Of a DNA stretch of 64,000 bases, positions 51,636 through 60,227 are shown piece after piece. A program made the position numbers and the translations under genes. Within the stretch, counting starts at the first letter, position 1, and every line of letters starts with the position of its first letter. The stretch is from RYN-230 sp963851025. Lineage in GTDB: Bacteria > Actinomycetota > Actinomycetes > Streptosporangiales > Streptosporangiaceae. The stretch covers positions 1-64,000 of the forward strand of contig CAWKOA010000006.1 in the NCBI GenBank assembly GCA_963851025.1, written 5' to 3'. Below the pieces are notes generated by a model, which saw only the letters and a list, made by a program, of their open reading frames with translations, had not been told where the DNA came from and made no database searches.

Positions 51636-53278
51636 GCCGGCCGCTGCTCCGGCTGCGGTGCCGCCCCGTTCACCGGGGCGGCCGCCGGTCCGGGAGCCGG
51701 GCTGGCCAGGGCCGGTTCCGGAGCGCCCCGGCGCAGGGCCAGCAGCGCGGAGAGGCCGAGGATGCCGGCCGGCGGCAGGGTGATCACGGCGGGCAGCTGG
51801 TAGCGCCAGGAGAACTCGACGAGATCCTGGGCCAGCAGCAGCACCACGGCCGTGGCCGCGAACAGCAGGCAGGCCAGGGCGAGCTGCCGGGCCCGGGCTG
51901 AGGCTTCCCCCCGGCCGGCGCTGCGGGCGTGGCGCACCTGGAGGACGACGGCGAGCAGGGTGCCGGCCACCCCCAGCACGGTGCACAGCAGCAGGAACGG
52001 GCCCGGGGTGAAGCCCCCGTTCATCTGGTAGGACCGCAGGAACGTGGCGACCGGCCGGTCCACCTGCGCCTTCCCGCCGTAGGCCGGCTTGAGGTTGCTG
52101 TAGAAGAACTGCCCGAACGCCCGGTGCTGGATCCCGACCACGATGACGTTCCCTGGGCCGAGGGTGACCCACTGGGGATAGGTCGGGTACCGGGTCTGGA
52201 ACTGCCAGCGTGACAGGGGCGTGACCCACGGGTTGGGCGTGCGGGTCAGCGCGAACAGGCGCACGGAGTCGCGGGCGACGCCGCCCAGGACGCGCAGCGG
52301 CTGGTGGCTCTTGATCGCCGAGGTGAGCTCGCCGATCAGGTGGGCGCGGCTGGCCCCGGCCGGGATGGGGGCGGTGCGCAGCGGCGAGTACTTGGAATGC
52401 TCCAGCCAGTCCGGGCCGTTCGCCTGCTCGCGCGGGGTGGGGCAGAGCGGCCGCACCGCCGGGGGCAGGGGCAGCGTGGCGCAGTCGGCCGCGGCGACCA
52501 CCCGGCCGATCGTGGCCTGCCCGCGGGCCAGCCGGAAGTGGCCGTAGTGCACATACGAAGCGCTGCAGTAGAGCAGGATCGGCAGCACGAAGGCCACGGC
52601 CAGCGCGGCTCCGGTGGTGACCGCGCGGCGCATCCCGCCCGCGGCGACGGCCAGGTAGAAGACGGCGGGCACGATCAGCAGCTCGCCGACCTGGTGCACC
52701 GTGGCCGACAGACCGAGGATCACCCCGGCCACGGCGGCCAGCCGGACGGTCACCGCCGGCCGCCAGAGCAGCAGGCCCAGGCCGGCCACGATCATCGCCT
52801 CGAACCAGACGTCCGGCATGATCGTCTGCTCGATCTGGATCTGGTAGGCGTCCAGCAGCACCGGCGCCACCGCCACTGCGGCCAGCCAGCGGCTGGTCCC
52901 GCGGCGCACCAGCAGCACGTACAGGGCCACCGCGATGGCCAGGCCCAGCAGGTGCTGGGCCAGCGCGACGAGGCCCACGCCGCCGAAGACCAGGATGGCC
53001 CGGAGCACCAGCGTGTACCCGAGCGGGTCAGCCCCGGGCGACGCCCCGTACAGGTACTTCAGCGTGTCCACGTAGATCAGGGCGGGCTGGTAGGCGATCT
53101 GCGCCGCGATCCGCAGCGCCAGCCCGGCGGCCAGCAGCACCGCCAGCAGCCAGTGCCGGGCCAGCAGCCGGCGGCCCGGGTGCCCCACGACTGGCCGGCC
53201 GCGCCGGGCGTGCCGCCCTGGTCCCCGGCCGCGGCGTTCCGTGTCGCGAGGTGCGGTCCGGTCATGCCCGTGACGCAC
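51599..53278 (-). CDS. Polytopic membrane glycosyltransferase-like protein
   Basis: 559 residues from a GTG. About 11 membrane helices (LLAVLLAAGLALRIAAQIAY, GLAIAVALYVLLVRRG, LLIVPAVFYLAVAAGG), an N-terminal loop with PALIYVDTLKYLYGASPGADPLGY where GT-C enzymes place their acidic residues, and a large loop WVTPLSRWQFQTRYPTYPQWV between helices. It resembles dolichyl-phosphate mannosyltransferase-like families used for surface glycans. The conserved Glu/Asp pair of PMTs is not obvious, so its activity is uncertain. It converges with the GlfT1-like gene and may add a decorating sugar. Confidence 0.75.
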   Translation of the reverse strand: MRHGHDRTAPRDTERRGRGPGRHARRGRPVVGHPGRRLLARHWLLAVLLAAGLALRIAAQIAYQPALIYVDTLKYLYGASPGADPLGYTLVLRAILVFGGVGLVALAQHLLGLAIAVALYVLLVRRGTSRWLAAVAVAPVLLDAYQIQIEQTIMPDVWFEAMIVAGLGLLLWRPAVTVRLAAVAGVILGLSATVHQVGELLIVPAVFYLAVAAGGMRRAVTTGAALAVAFVLPILLYCSASYVHYGHFRLARGQATIGRVVAAADCATLPLPPAVRPLCPTPREQANGPDWLEHSKYSPLRTAPIPAGASRAHLIGELTSAIKSHQPLRVLGGVARDSVRLFALTRTPNPWVTPLSRWQFQTRYPTYPQWVTLGPGNVIVVGIQHRAFGQFFYSNLKPAYGGKAQVDRPVATFLRSYQMNGGFTPGPFLLLCTVLGVAGTLLAVVLQVRHARSAGRGEASARARQLALACLLFAATAVVLLLAQDLVEFSWRYQLPAVITLPPAGILGLSALLALRRGAPEPALASPAPGPAAAPVNGAAPQPEQRPAQADGEPGEAGA

Positions 53279-53681
53279 GCCGTGACGCTGCCGGGCGCGC
53301 CATCAGCGGCACCCGGCCGGAACGGGCGCCCAGCCGGAGCAGGTTAGTGCGCCGGGGTACGCAGGGCAGCATTGCTGGCTCCTTATTCAGGTGGCCTTCA
53401 GCCGGGGGACGGCCTCGATCTTCCCCTAGCCGCCGGGTTCGGAAGTCCCGAATTCTACTATTTGACCGGTCACGGAAGTTCCCGCCCGGCCTGCCTCCCC
53501 GGGCCGGGCGGCGGTGGCCGGCCGGACCCCGGCCGGGCGGCCCGGGCTGGTCACTCCGCTGGTCGCCCGCGGTGGTGGCCGTGACGACCCCCCTAATGTG
53601 CCACGATTCCCGGCGCCCCGGCCCCGCACACCTGCGGGCGCGCCGGGAGCACCGTTTCCCGGGCCGGGATCGCAGGCCTTC
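53279..53681. other. Intergenic region with an AT-rich promoter-like core
   Basis: About 400 bp without a convincing gene. An AT-rich core (about 53446-53472) is bracketed by two CGGAAGT copies (53440-53446 and 53473-53479, 33 bp apart) and contains the 10-bp palindrome TGACCGGTCA (53463-53472). It lies 160-200 bp upstream of the leftward membrane-protein gene and may be its promoter. The rest is GC-rich and shows nothing. Confidence 0.45.
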
Positions 53682-54437
53682 TCATTCCCCGGCCCGTGAC
53701 CCGGCCTGCGGGTCGGCCTGCGGGCCGGCCAGCGGCCCGGCCTGGGCCCAGTAGAGGGCGGTGGCGTCGTCGCGGGCCTTGGACCGGGGCCAGCGGGCCC
53801 CGTCCGGGTCGCTGGCCTCGGCCGCCCGGACCTGGCGGATGAGCCCGGCCGGTCCCTGGTCGCGCAGCACGGTCACCAGGGCCGGCCAGCCGATCACGTC
53901 GTAGACCTCGGTGATGCGGGCGGCGCCGTCGCTGAGCAGGGCGATTCCCTGCAGCCCGTCGGGCGCCAGGACCACCAAGCGGGCCTGCCGGGCCGCGTCC
54001 GGGTCGGTGCTGGCCGCCCGGTGCGTATCGGTGAGCACCACCGGGTCGCGGTCCTCGCCGTAGTCGGCCACGATGCTCGAGTCGGACAGCGCCAGCACCT
54101 CGAAACCGTCCTGGCCGGCCCGGACGGCGGTCACGGTGGCCGCCGGGGTGCGCGGGTTAGCCAGGTCGCAGGTCGTCTCGTGGCAGGCCCGGACCCCGGC
54201 GATGGCCCCGGCCAGCGCGTCGCCGAGCGGCGGGGGCGGATCAGCGGTGATCGCGGCCAGCAGGGCGGTGCCCAGGGTCCGGGCGTACCAGGCGACCCCG
54301 TGCAGGCACCCGGTGCCGGCGCCGCGCGGGGTGGTGGTACAGCCGTCCAGGAGCACCGCCGCCCCGGGCGCGGCGGCCACGAAATCCTCGTTGGGCCAGC
54401 CCGGCGTGCCGGGGTCGGTGGCCAGCGCGATGCGCAT
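53682..54437 (-). CDS. PP2C-like protein phosphatase domain protein
   Basis: 251 residues. PPM fold: IALATDPGTPGWPNEDFVAAAPGAAVLLDGCT gives the metal-site Asp and Glu; VRACHETTCD, VLALSDSSIVADYGED and GIALLSDGAARITEVYDVIGW follow, with a final DDATALYW carrying the last Asp. It would dephosphorylate Ser/Thr proteins. It is close to the minimal, soluble class seen next to serine/threonine kinase genes, but none lies adjacent here. It follows the S51 peptidase gene on the same strand by 62 bp of short repeats. Confidence 0.82.
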   Translation of the reverse strand: MRIALATDPGTPGWPNEDFVAAAPGAAVLLDGCTTTPRGAGTGCLHGVAWYARTLGTALLAAITADPPPPLGDALAGAIAGVRACHETTCDLANPRTPAATVTAVRAGQDGFEVLALSDSSIVADYGEDRDPVVLTDTHRAASTDPDAARQARLVVLAPDGLQGIALLSDGAARITEVYDVIGWPALVTVLRDQGPAGLIRQVRAAEASDPDGARWPRSKARDDATALYWAQAGPLAGPQADPQAGSRAGE

Positions 54438-54470
54438 CCGCCGCTGCTCCTTAGGTGGGGCCGGTCCTTA

Positions 54471-54518
54471 GATGGGCCGGGGCTCAGATGGGCCGGGACT
54501 CAGATGGGCCGGGGCTCG
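54471..54518. repeat. 16-bp tandem repeat, three copies
   Basis: GATGGGCCGGGGCTCA-type units repeat three times with one substitution, spanning the end of the S51 peptidase gene and the start of the spacer before the PP2C-like gene. Function unknown; slippage-prone. Confidence 0.8.
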
Positions 54519-55270
54519 ATCGGTTCCTCGGTGTAACTGCCGCCGGGGCCCGGGCCGACCCGCCACGCGCGCCGGCCGGGCCGGATGCTGACCGCCTCGT
54601 GCAGGGCCGTGCCCCGGTAGTGCAGCCCGGTGCCGTCCTCGGTGGCGTACCCGCCGGGCAGGACGCCCTGGGCGACCAGGGTCCGGTACACCTCGCGGCG
54701 AGGCTGCCCCGGGAAATCGTCGTGCACGCCGTTACTGTAAGGGAGCAGGCGCAGGCCACCGGTGAACGGGTCGAGACGGTCACGGAAAGAGTCGGTGGGT
54801 CCGCCCACGTGCCAGCACAGGCTGCCGGCACTGGCCCCGGCCAGGACCACCCCGGCCGCCCAGCACCGGCGCAGCGCCCGCGGCAGGCCGTGCGCCCGCC
54901 ACACGGCCATCAGGTTCACGACGCTGCCGCCCTCGACCAGGATCAGGTCCTGGCCCAGCAGGTGCGCGGCCACGTCGGGGACGCTCGGCTGGGTGAACAG
55001 CCGCAGCACGCTCAGCTGGGCATCGGGGCGGGCCGCGAACTTGTCCTGGTAGAAGTCGATGGCCGCCTGAGCGTCGCCGACCCCGGTGGGGACGTAACAC
55101 ACCCGCGTGCGCCCGTCATGCTCCTGGCTGGCCCGGGCCTGCCCGGCCCGGGCCTGGCGGGCCCCGGCGGCGAGGCCGACCGCGTGCTCGACCAGCGCGG
55201 ACGAATCCTGCTCCCCGTCCCCGGGCTCCAGGACGCCGGAAAACGCGAAGATCTGCCGGAGCGGGGACAC
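54500..55270 (-). CDS. Peptidase S51 (peptidase E/cyanophycinase-like)
   Basis: 256 residues. The nucleophile Ser lies in VLAGASAGSLCWHVG (G-x-S-A-G-x), with GQDLILVEGGSVVNLMAVWR and YATEDGTGLHYRG forming the rest of the active site. S51 enzymes cleave Asp-X dipeptides (PepE) or beta-aspartyl arginine polymers. The last codons run into a three-copy 16-bp repeat, so the C-terminus may vary. The start is a GTG at 55270. It is probably cytoplasmic. Confidence 0.87.
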   Translation of the reverse strand: MSPLRQIFAFSGVLEPGDGEQDSSALVEHAVGLAAGARQARAGQARASQEHDGRTRVCYVPTGVGDAQAAIDFYQDKFAARPDAQLSVLRLFTQPSVPDVAAHLLGQDLILVEGGSVVNLMAVWRAHGLPRALRRCWAAGVVLAGASAGSLCWHVGGPTDSFRDRLDPFTGGLRLLPYSNGVHDDFPGQPRREVYRTLVAQGVLPGGYATEDGTGLHYRGTALHEAVSIRPGRRAWRVGPGPGGSYTEEPIEPRPI

Positions 55271-55322
55271 CGCCCCAGCTTAATGACCCAGCGTCATGAC
55301 CGGCGGGGCCTAGGCTGAGCGC

Positions 55323-55961
55323 ATGCTCCCTGCCAGCCACCTGCTCCCGTTCGCGGCGATCTCGTTCGTGCTGATCATCGTGCCGGGGCCGAACGTGCTG
55401 TTCGTGATCAGCCGCTCGCTGATGCTCGGCCGGACGGCCGGCGTGGGTACCGCCGCCGGCGGCCAGATCGGCGTCTACCTGCAGGTCGTGGCGGTGGCGT
55501 TCGGCATCGGGGCGCTGGTGGAGCGGTCGGTGGCCATCTTCACCGTGATCAAGCTGGCCGGCGCCGCGTATCTCATCTATCTCGGCGTGCAGGCCATCCG
55601 GCACCGCGGCTCGCTGCGTGCGGCGCTGGACGTCGCCGCCGAGCCCAGGAGCTTCGGCCGGATCCTGCGGGACGGAATCGTGGTCGGGGCGAGCAACCCG
55701 AAGGTCATCGTGTTCTTCGCGGCCGTGCTGCCGCAGTTCGTGAACCCCTCCGCCGGGCACGTGCCGGTCCAGATGCTGGTGCTCGGCTCGGTCTTCATCG
55801 CCATCGCGGTGGTCTGCGACGCCAGCTGGGCCCTGGCCGCCGGGACGGCCCGGGCCTGGCTGGCCCGCTCCCCCCGCCGGCTCGAGATGGTCGGCGGGGC
55901 CGGCGGCCTGGCGATGATCGGCATCGGCGCCAGCCTGGCCCTCACCGGCCGGAAGGACTGA
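55323..55961 (+). CDS. LysE-family amino acid exporter
   Basis: 212 residues with six membrane helices. LPFAAISFVLIIVPGPNVLFVISRSLMLGRTAGVGTAAGGQ is the typical N-terminal RhtB/LysE signature, followed by LAGAAYLIYLGVQAIR and NPKVIVFFAAVLPQFVNP. It exports an amino acid or similar metabolite. It is divergent from the S51 peptidase gene across 52 bp. Substrate unknown. Confidence 0.93.
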   Translation: MLPASHLLPFAAISFVLIIVPGPNVLFVISRSLMLGRTAGVGTAAGGQIGVYLQVVAVAFGIGALVERSVAIFTVIKLAGAAYLIYLGVQAIRHRGSLRAALDVAAEPRSFGRILRDGIVVGASNPKVIVFFAAVLPQFVNPSAGHVPVQMLVLGSVFIAIAVVCDASWALAAGTARAWLARSPRRLEMVGGAGGLAMIGIGASLALTGRKD

Positions 55962-56056
55962 CCAGCCCAGCGATGCGGCAGCACCGGCGCGCCCGTCGGC
56001 CGCGCCGGGTGAGGCCGCGCGACAGTCCGCCGCCTGCCGGTTAGGCCGCGTACTGG

Positions 56057-57376
56057 TCAGGCGGCCAGGAGGTCGGTGGCGGGGAGTGGGCTGTCGAGGG
56101 TGAGCCAGCCGCCGGGGTGGGTGAGGTGGAGGGTGGCGTTGGGGCTGCCGGTGATCTGCCAGCCGAGCTGGTGGATGAAGTGGTGATGGTGCAGGTGGCA
56201 GAACAGCACCAGGCCGTCGAGGCTGGTGGCGCCGCCGCGGGCCCACGGGGTGAGGTGGTGGGCGGTGGCCCAGGCGGCCAGGGCGCCGCAGCCGGGCCAG
56301 CGGCAGCCGCGGTCGCGGGCTTCCAGGGCGCGGCGCAGCCCAGGAGGTTCGGTGCGCATGGTGCGGCCGACGCCCAGGGGCAGGCCGTCGCGCCAGCGGA
56401 TCGCGCTGACCTGCGCGCCGCAGCACAACGCCAGGACCTGCCGCGCGGTCAGCGCCGTTCCGTGCCCGGTCTGTCCCGGCGGCGCCCCCGTCAGCCGGGC
56501 CACCGCCGCACCTACCGTCTGGCCGGCGAGGCCGCCCTCCGCCTGGCTGGGTGCCGCGTCTGGGGCGCGGGCGGCATCGGCAGCGGCCTGGGCCAGGGTC
56601 TCGTCCTTGACCAGGATGCTGATGTGCGGCATGGCGCCATGGCGTCCGGGGGCGGTGCCGCCGTCCAGGGCGGCTTTGCAGGCCGCGACCAGGCCATCCA
56701 TCCGCCGCTGCGCCGCACTGCGGGCATCGGCCTGCCCGCCAGGCACCCCGAACGCCTCCGCGGCGGTCCGCACGATCTCATAGGAGACCGCGTCCCCACA
56801 TGACCCCGACAGCACCCCTGTGCTGTCCAGGGTCAGCCCGAACGACAGGTGCCGCCGCTCCCACCGCCGCCGCTCCCGTTCCTCCGCCGCCTGCGGATCC
56901 GCCCGGGCCGCGACCTCTTCGGCGAACCGGCGGAACCTCGCGGTGTCCAGGCCCGGTGCGTGGTCGAGTAACACCTGCTCGGCGTGCGCGGCGGCCTGCG
57001 GGTCATCCAGGTACGTGATGGTGCGGGTGATGACCTGCGCCTGGTCGAAGGAGATCACCCCCGCGTTCAGGGCCTGCCGGGTGGCGGGCTGGCCGGCCAG
57101 GCCGCGGGCGGTGGCCGTGACCGCAGCCGCGTGCCCCGGGCTCAGGCCACACCGGGTCCGCAGGAACGCCGACGCCGACGAGTGGCCGCCCTCGGCAGCG
57201 CCGCCGGTGGCGTCCAGCGCCCCGGCCAGGCGGGCCAGGTGTCCCTGGGCCTGGCTGATGAACGCAGCCAGATCGGTGATCTGGCCCATCAGCGCGGCCG
57301 CGTCCAGCACGGATGGGTCGAGGCCGGCCAGCTGGGCCAGGGCCGCGTCCCGGGGAGACTGCTCTGCTAAACACAT
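56057..57376 (-). CDS. DUF222-HNH endonuclease (13E12-type)
   Basis: 439 residues from a GTG. N-terminal DUF222 domain: FLRTRCGLSPGHAAAVTATARGLAGQPATRQAL and ISFDQAQVITRTITYL; C-terminal HNH nuclease with the zinc Cys/His cluster RDRGCRWPGCGALAAWATAHHLTPWARGGATSLDGLVLFCHLHHHHFIH. This is a multicopy family in actinobacteria, often SOS-controlled. A TTCGAAT half-site lies at the start but no full SOS box. A rho-independent terminator of the methyltransferase gene lies just upstream. Confidence 0.93.
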   Translation of the reverse strand: MCLAEQSPRDAALAQLAGLDPSVLDAAALMGQITDLAAFISQAQGHLARLAGALDATGGAAEGGHSSASAFLRTRCGLSPGHAAAVTATARGLAGQPATRQALNAGVISFDQAQVITRTITYLDDPQAAAHAEQVLLDHAPGLDTARFRRFAEEVAARADPQAAEERERRRWERRHLSFGLTLDSTGVLSGSCGDAVSYEIVRTAAEAFGVPGGQADARSAAQRRMDGLVAACKAALDGGTAPGRHGAMPHISILVKDETLAQAAADAARAPDAAPSQAEGGLAGQTVGAAVARLTGAPPGQTGHGTALTARQVLALCCGAQVSAIRWRDGLPLGVGRTMRTEPPGLRRALEARDRGCRWPGCGALAAWATAHHLTPWARGGATSLDGLVLFCHLHHHHFIHQLGWQITGSPNATLHLTHPGGWLTLDSPLPATDLLAA

Positions 57377-57404
57377 ATTCGAATCATCCCACCTGCCACC
57401 GACA

Positions 57405-57430
57405 AAACCACCCCTCAGAGGGGGTGGCGG
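57405..57430 (-). terminator. Rho-independent terminator of the methyltransferase gene
   Basis: On the minus strand CCACCCC-(loop)-GGGGTGG forms a 7-bp GC stem followed by TTTT (57406-57409). It lies 10 bp after the methyltransferase stop and before the HNH gene on the same strand. Confidence 0.7.
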
Positions 57431-57439
57431 GGGCTGCCA

Positions 57440-58042
57440 CTAGGTGCCGGTGCGCTCGATGGTGGCCAGCCAGGCCTGCGCTTCCGTCCGGCCCTGGAAG
57501 TTGATCACGAACGTCTCGGCGCTAATGCTGCCGATCGCCCAGCCCTCGCGGAACGCAGCGGTCAGCTCGTCCTGGCTGATCCGGCGCGGGCCCGCATCGC
57601 CCGGCTGCCGGTCGCTGAAGCACATCAGGTAGCAGGTCGCACCGGGCCGCATCACCGACGCCAGGCTGGCCACGTACCGGGCCCGGTCGCCGTCGTCGAA
57701 CACGTGGAACACGCCGCTGTCCACCACCGTGTCGAACGTCTGGCCCAGCTGGCCGAGGTGCAGCACGTCGGCGACCTGGAACCGGGCCGCGCTGCCGCGC
57801 TCGGCCGCTTTGCGCTGGGCCCGGGCGATGGCGGTCGGCGCGACGTCCACGCCCAGGGCGTCGGCGCCGTGCGCCGCGGCCATCATGGTGTTCTCCCCGG
57901 TCCCGCAGCCCGAGTCGAGCAGCCGGCCGCGGAGCAGGCCCTGGCCGGCCAGCCGCTCGAACACCGGCTGCGGGCGCCCGATGTCCCACGGCGGCGGCTG
58001 GTCGGCCACGTACACGGAATCCCACCCCGGCTGAATCGTCAT
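57440..58042 (-). CDS. Class I SAM-dependent methyltransferase
   Basis: 200 residues. SAM-binding motif I in RGRLLDSGCGTGENTMMAAAHGADALGVDVAPTAIARA, motif II in VADVLHLGQLGQTFDTVVDSGVFHVF, and motif III in MRPGATCYLMCFSD. It belongs to the broad thiopurine/UbiE-like group; the acceptor is unknown. A GC-rich hairpin with a T-run follows its stop. It is the last gene before the HNH gene on the minus strand, and the MetE-like gene lies 36 bp upstream. Confidence 0.9.
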   Translation of the reverse strand: MTIQPGWDSVYVADQPPPWDIGRPQPVFERLAGQGLLRGRLLDSGCGTGENTMMAAAHGADALGVDVAPTAIARAQRKAAERGSAARFQVADVLHLGQLGQTFDTVVDSGVFHVFDDGDRARYVASLASVMRPGATCYLMCFSDRQPGDAGPRRISQDELTAAFREGWAIGSISAETFVINFQGRTEAQAWLATIERTGT

Positions 58043-58078
58043 GCTGGCTCCCGTCCGCCCGTAGCCTGGCCGGGCTGG

Positions 58079-59195
58079 TCAGCCCCAGATCTTGCTGGCC
58101 GTCCCGGCGACGAGTTCCAGTTTGCGGCGCTCGTCGTCCACCGTCAGCTGGTTTCCGCCCGAGGTGGACGCGAAACCGCACTGCGGGCTGAGGGCGAGAT
58201 CGGCGAGGGGCACGTACCGGGCCGCGGCCTCGATGCGGCGCTGCAGCTCATCCGGCGATTCGAGCTGGGGCAGCTTGGAGGAGACCAGGCCCAGCACCAC
58301 GGTGGTGCCGGGCGGCACGAAGCGCAGCGGCTCGAACCCGCCGGCCCGCTCGGTGTCGTACTCGAGCAGGAAGCGGTCCACCCCCACCTCGCCGAAGAGC
58401 CGCTCGGCCACCGGCTCGTAACTGCCGCTGGCCATCCAGGCGCTGCGGTTGTTGCCCCGGCAGATGTGCATGCCCACCGTGACCCCGGGGTCCTTGCGCT
58501 TCGCGGCGCGGACCAGTTCCGCGTCGGCCGCCACGGTCGCGGCCAGGATGGCCTCCGGGGGGATCGCGCCCAGCCCGGTGGCCGCACGGAACTGCTCGTC
58601 GAAGACCTGGTTGTAGCCGAGCGAGTCGAGCTGGATCCAGCGCACCCCCTGGTCGATCAGGCCCTCTATCTCGGCGATCTGCAGGGCCACGAGATCGCGG
58701 ACCAGGTCGGCGGGCGACGGGTAGGCCCGGTCGCTGATCCCGGGACGCCACAGCATCCCGCCCATCGACGCGCTCATCATCGTGATCTTGAACGGGCCGG
58801 GGGCGTGCCCGGCCATGAACGCGGCCTCCACGCTGGTGTGGGCGGTCCTTCTGCTCACCGTGTCACGGGCGGCCACCACGTCGAACGCGGTTTCCTCCTC
58901 GGGAGGGCCGCCGTCGGCCCGGTGCCACCGGACCGGGGCCGGCTCGACCGGCACGACGCCTCCGGTTCGACTCCAGCAGCCCGGCCATCCAGGTGTCCCG
59001 GCGTACCTCGCCGTCGGTGAAGACCTCGATGCCCGCCTGGCGCTGCAGGGCCAGCGCTTCCAGCGCGGCCCGGTCCTGGGCCTGCGCTAAGTCCGCGGTG
59101 GTCAGCGTGCCCTGCTTGTGCGCCGCGCGGGCCTGGAGTAACCAGCGCGGGCGGAGCAGGCTGCCGACATGCTCGGCGTGAACGTTCGTGGCCAT
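58079..59195 (-). CDS. MetE C-domain-like methyltransferase, frameshifted near 58968
   Basis: The ATG at 59195 follows GGAGGG. It opens HAEHVGSLLRPRWLLQARAAHKQGTL and IEVFTDGEVRRDTWMAGLLES, typical of cobalamin-independent methionine synthase-like proteins. The frame shifts near 58968 (one base too many in TCGAACC); in the next frame the barrel continues with PFKITMMSASMGG, GVRWIQLDSLGYN, GMHICRGNNRSAW, and LALSPQCGFASTSGGNQLT with the expected zinc Cys. The restored length is about 371 residues, the size of short MetE/YxjG-like enzymes. Whether it makes methionine or moves methyl groups in another pathway is unclear. It precedes the methyltransferase gene by 36 bp on the same strand. Confidence 0.85.
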
Positions 59196-59272
59196 CGGGT
59201 GCCCTCCGGGACGGTCGCAACGGTCCCCCGCCCCACTGTGCCCCGCCCCGCGGGCAGCCTCAACCCCCGCGG

Positions 59273-60055
59273 TCACCGGACCCGGCGCAGGACGCTGACC
59301 ACCTTGCCGAGGATGGTCGCCCCGTCCCCCGGGATGGGAGCGAACGCCGGGTTGTGCGGGATCAGCCAGATATGGCCCTCGGACATCCGGTAGCTCTTGA
59401 CCGTGGCCTCACCCTCGATCATGGCCGCGATGATCTCGCCGTTCTCGGCCACCTGCTGCTCGCGGACCACCACCCAGTCGCCGTCGGCGATGGCCGCATC
59501 GATCATGGAATCGCCGACCACCTTGAGCAGGAACAGGTCTCCCTCGCCCACCAGCTGCTTGGGCAGCGGGAAGACGTCCTCGACCGACTGCCGGGCGTCT
59601 TTCGGGTAGCCCGCGGCGATCTCCCCGACCAGCGGCACGTAGGCCGCGGTCGCCGCGCCCGCCGTGCGCACCGTCCCGGCCGTCTCAGCCGCCCCGGGGG
59701 CCGCGCCGGGGTCGCTGGCCTTCCTGGCCTCCCGGGACCGGATCACCCCGGTCGCCTGGCGGGGCTCGATGACCTCGACCACCGGGTGCCCCGGGGCCAG
59801 CACCACCGAGGACCGGGCCTGCCCGGCGGATTCGCTCAGCCAGCCCTTCTGCCGCAGCACCTGGATGTGGTGCTGCACACCCGACGGGCCCAGCCCGACC
59901 ACCTCGCCGACTTCCCGGACGCTCGGGGCGTACTTGTGCCGCTGCCGGAATCCCTCGATGGCGTGGAGCACGTCGCGCTGGCGCGGGGTGAGATCGCGCT
60001 CGGGGTCCGGTTCCCCCGGCCCCTGAACCTGCGTGTCGCCGCTCATGCTGCTCAT
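59273..60055 (-). CDS. lexA: LexA SOS repressor
   Basis: 260 residues from the ATG at 60055, which follows GGAGG. The N-terminal winged helix is RQRDVLHAIEGFRQRHKYAPSVREVGEVVGLGPSGVQHHIQVLRQKGWL. The cleavage site is Ala148-Gly149 in GEIAAGYP; the autocleavage pair is Ser183 in GDSMIDAAIADGDWV and Lys220 in ATVKSYR. The spacings (35 and 37 residues) match E. coli LexA. A good SOS box lies 58 bp upstream, so the gene is autoregulated. An extra linker of about 55 residues separates the two domains. It ends 3 bp before a convergent intergenic region. Confidence 0.96.
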   Translation of the reverse strand: MSSMSGDTQVQGPGEPDPERDLTPRQRDVLHAIEGFRQRHKYAPSVREVGEVVGLGPSGVQHHIQVLRQKGWLSESAGQARSSVVLAPGHPVVEVIEPRQATGVIRSREARKASDPGAAPGAAETAGTVRTAGAATAAYVPLVGEIAAGYPKDARQSVEDVFPLPKQLVGEGDLFLLKVVGDSMIDAAIADGDWVVVREQQVAENGEIIAAMIEGEATVKSYRMSEGHIWLIPHNPAFAPIPGDGATILGKVVSVLRRVR

Positions 60056-60112
60056 CAGACCTCCGCCTGGGCGGTGTGCGTGCTGAGACGCTAGCAGCCC
60101 CCGGATCATTTG

Positions 60113-60128
60113 TCGAACGCAGTTTCGA
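60113..60128. promoter_or_regulatory. SOS box (LexA operator)
   Basis: TCGAAC-GCAG-TTTCGA differs in one base from the actinobacterial consensus TCGAAC-N4-GTTCGA, and lies upstream of lexA in an AT-rich region. It is the expected autoregulatory site. Confidence 0.9.
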
Positions 60129-60227
60129 TAAACAATATCTAACGAAAAGCGTCGTCGATCCCGCGTTCTAAGGTTACCGGCCGTGCCCCTGGGGGGTCCA
60201 GGCCCGGGGCCGCCCGGCCGGCCCGGC

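Noticed and set aside
57366..57385. SOS box before the DUF222-HNH gene
   Set aside because: Only one half-site (TTCGAAT) is present; the other half departs from consensus in three of six bases.
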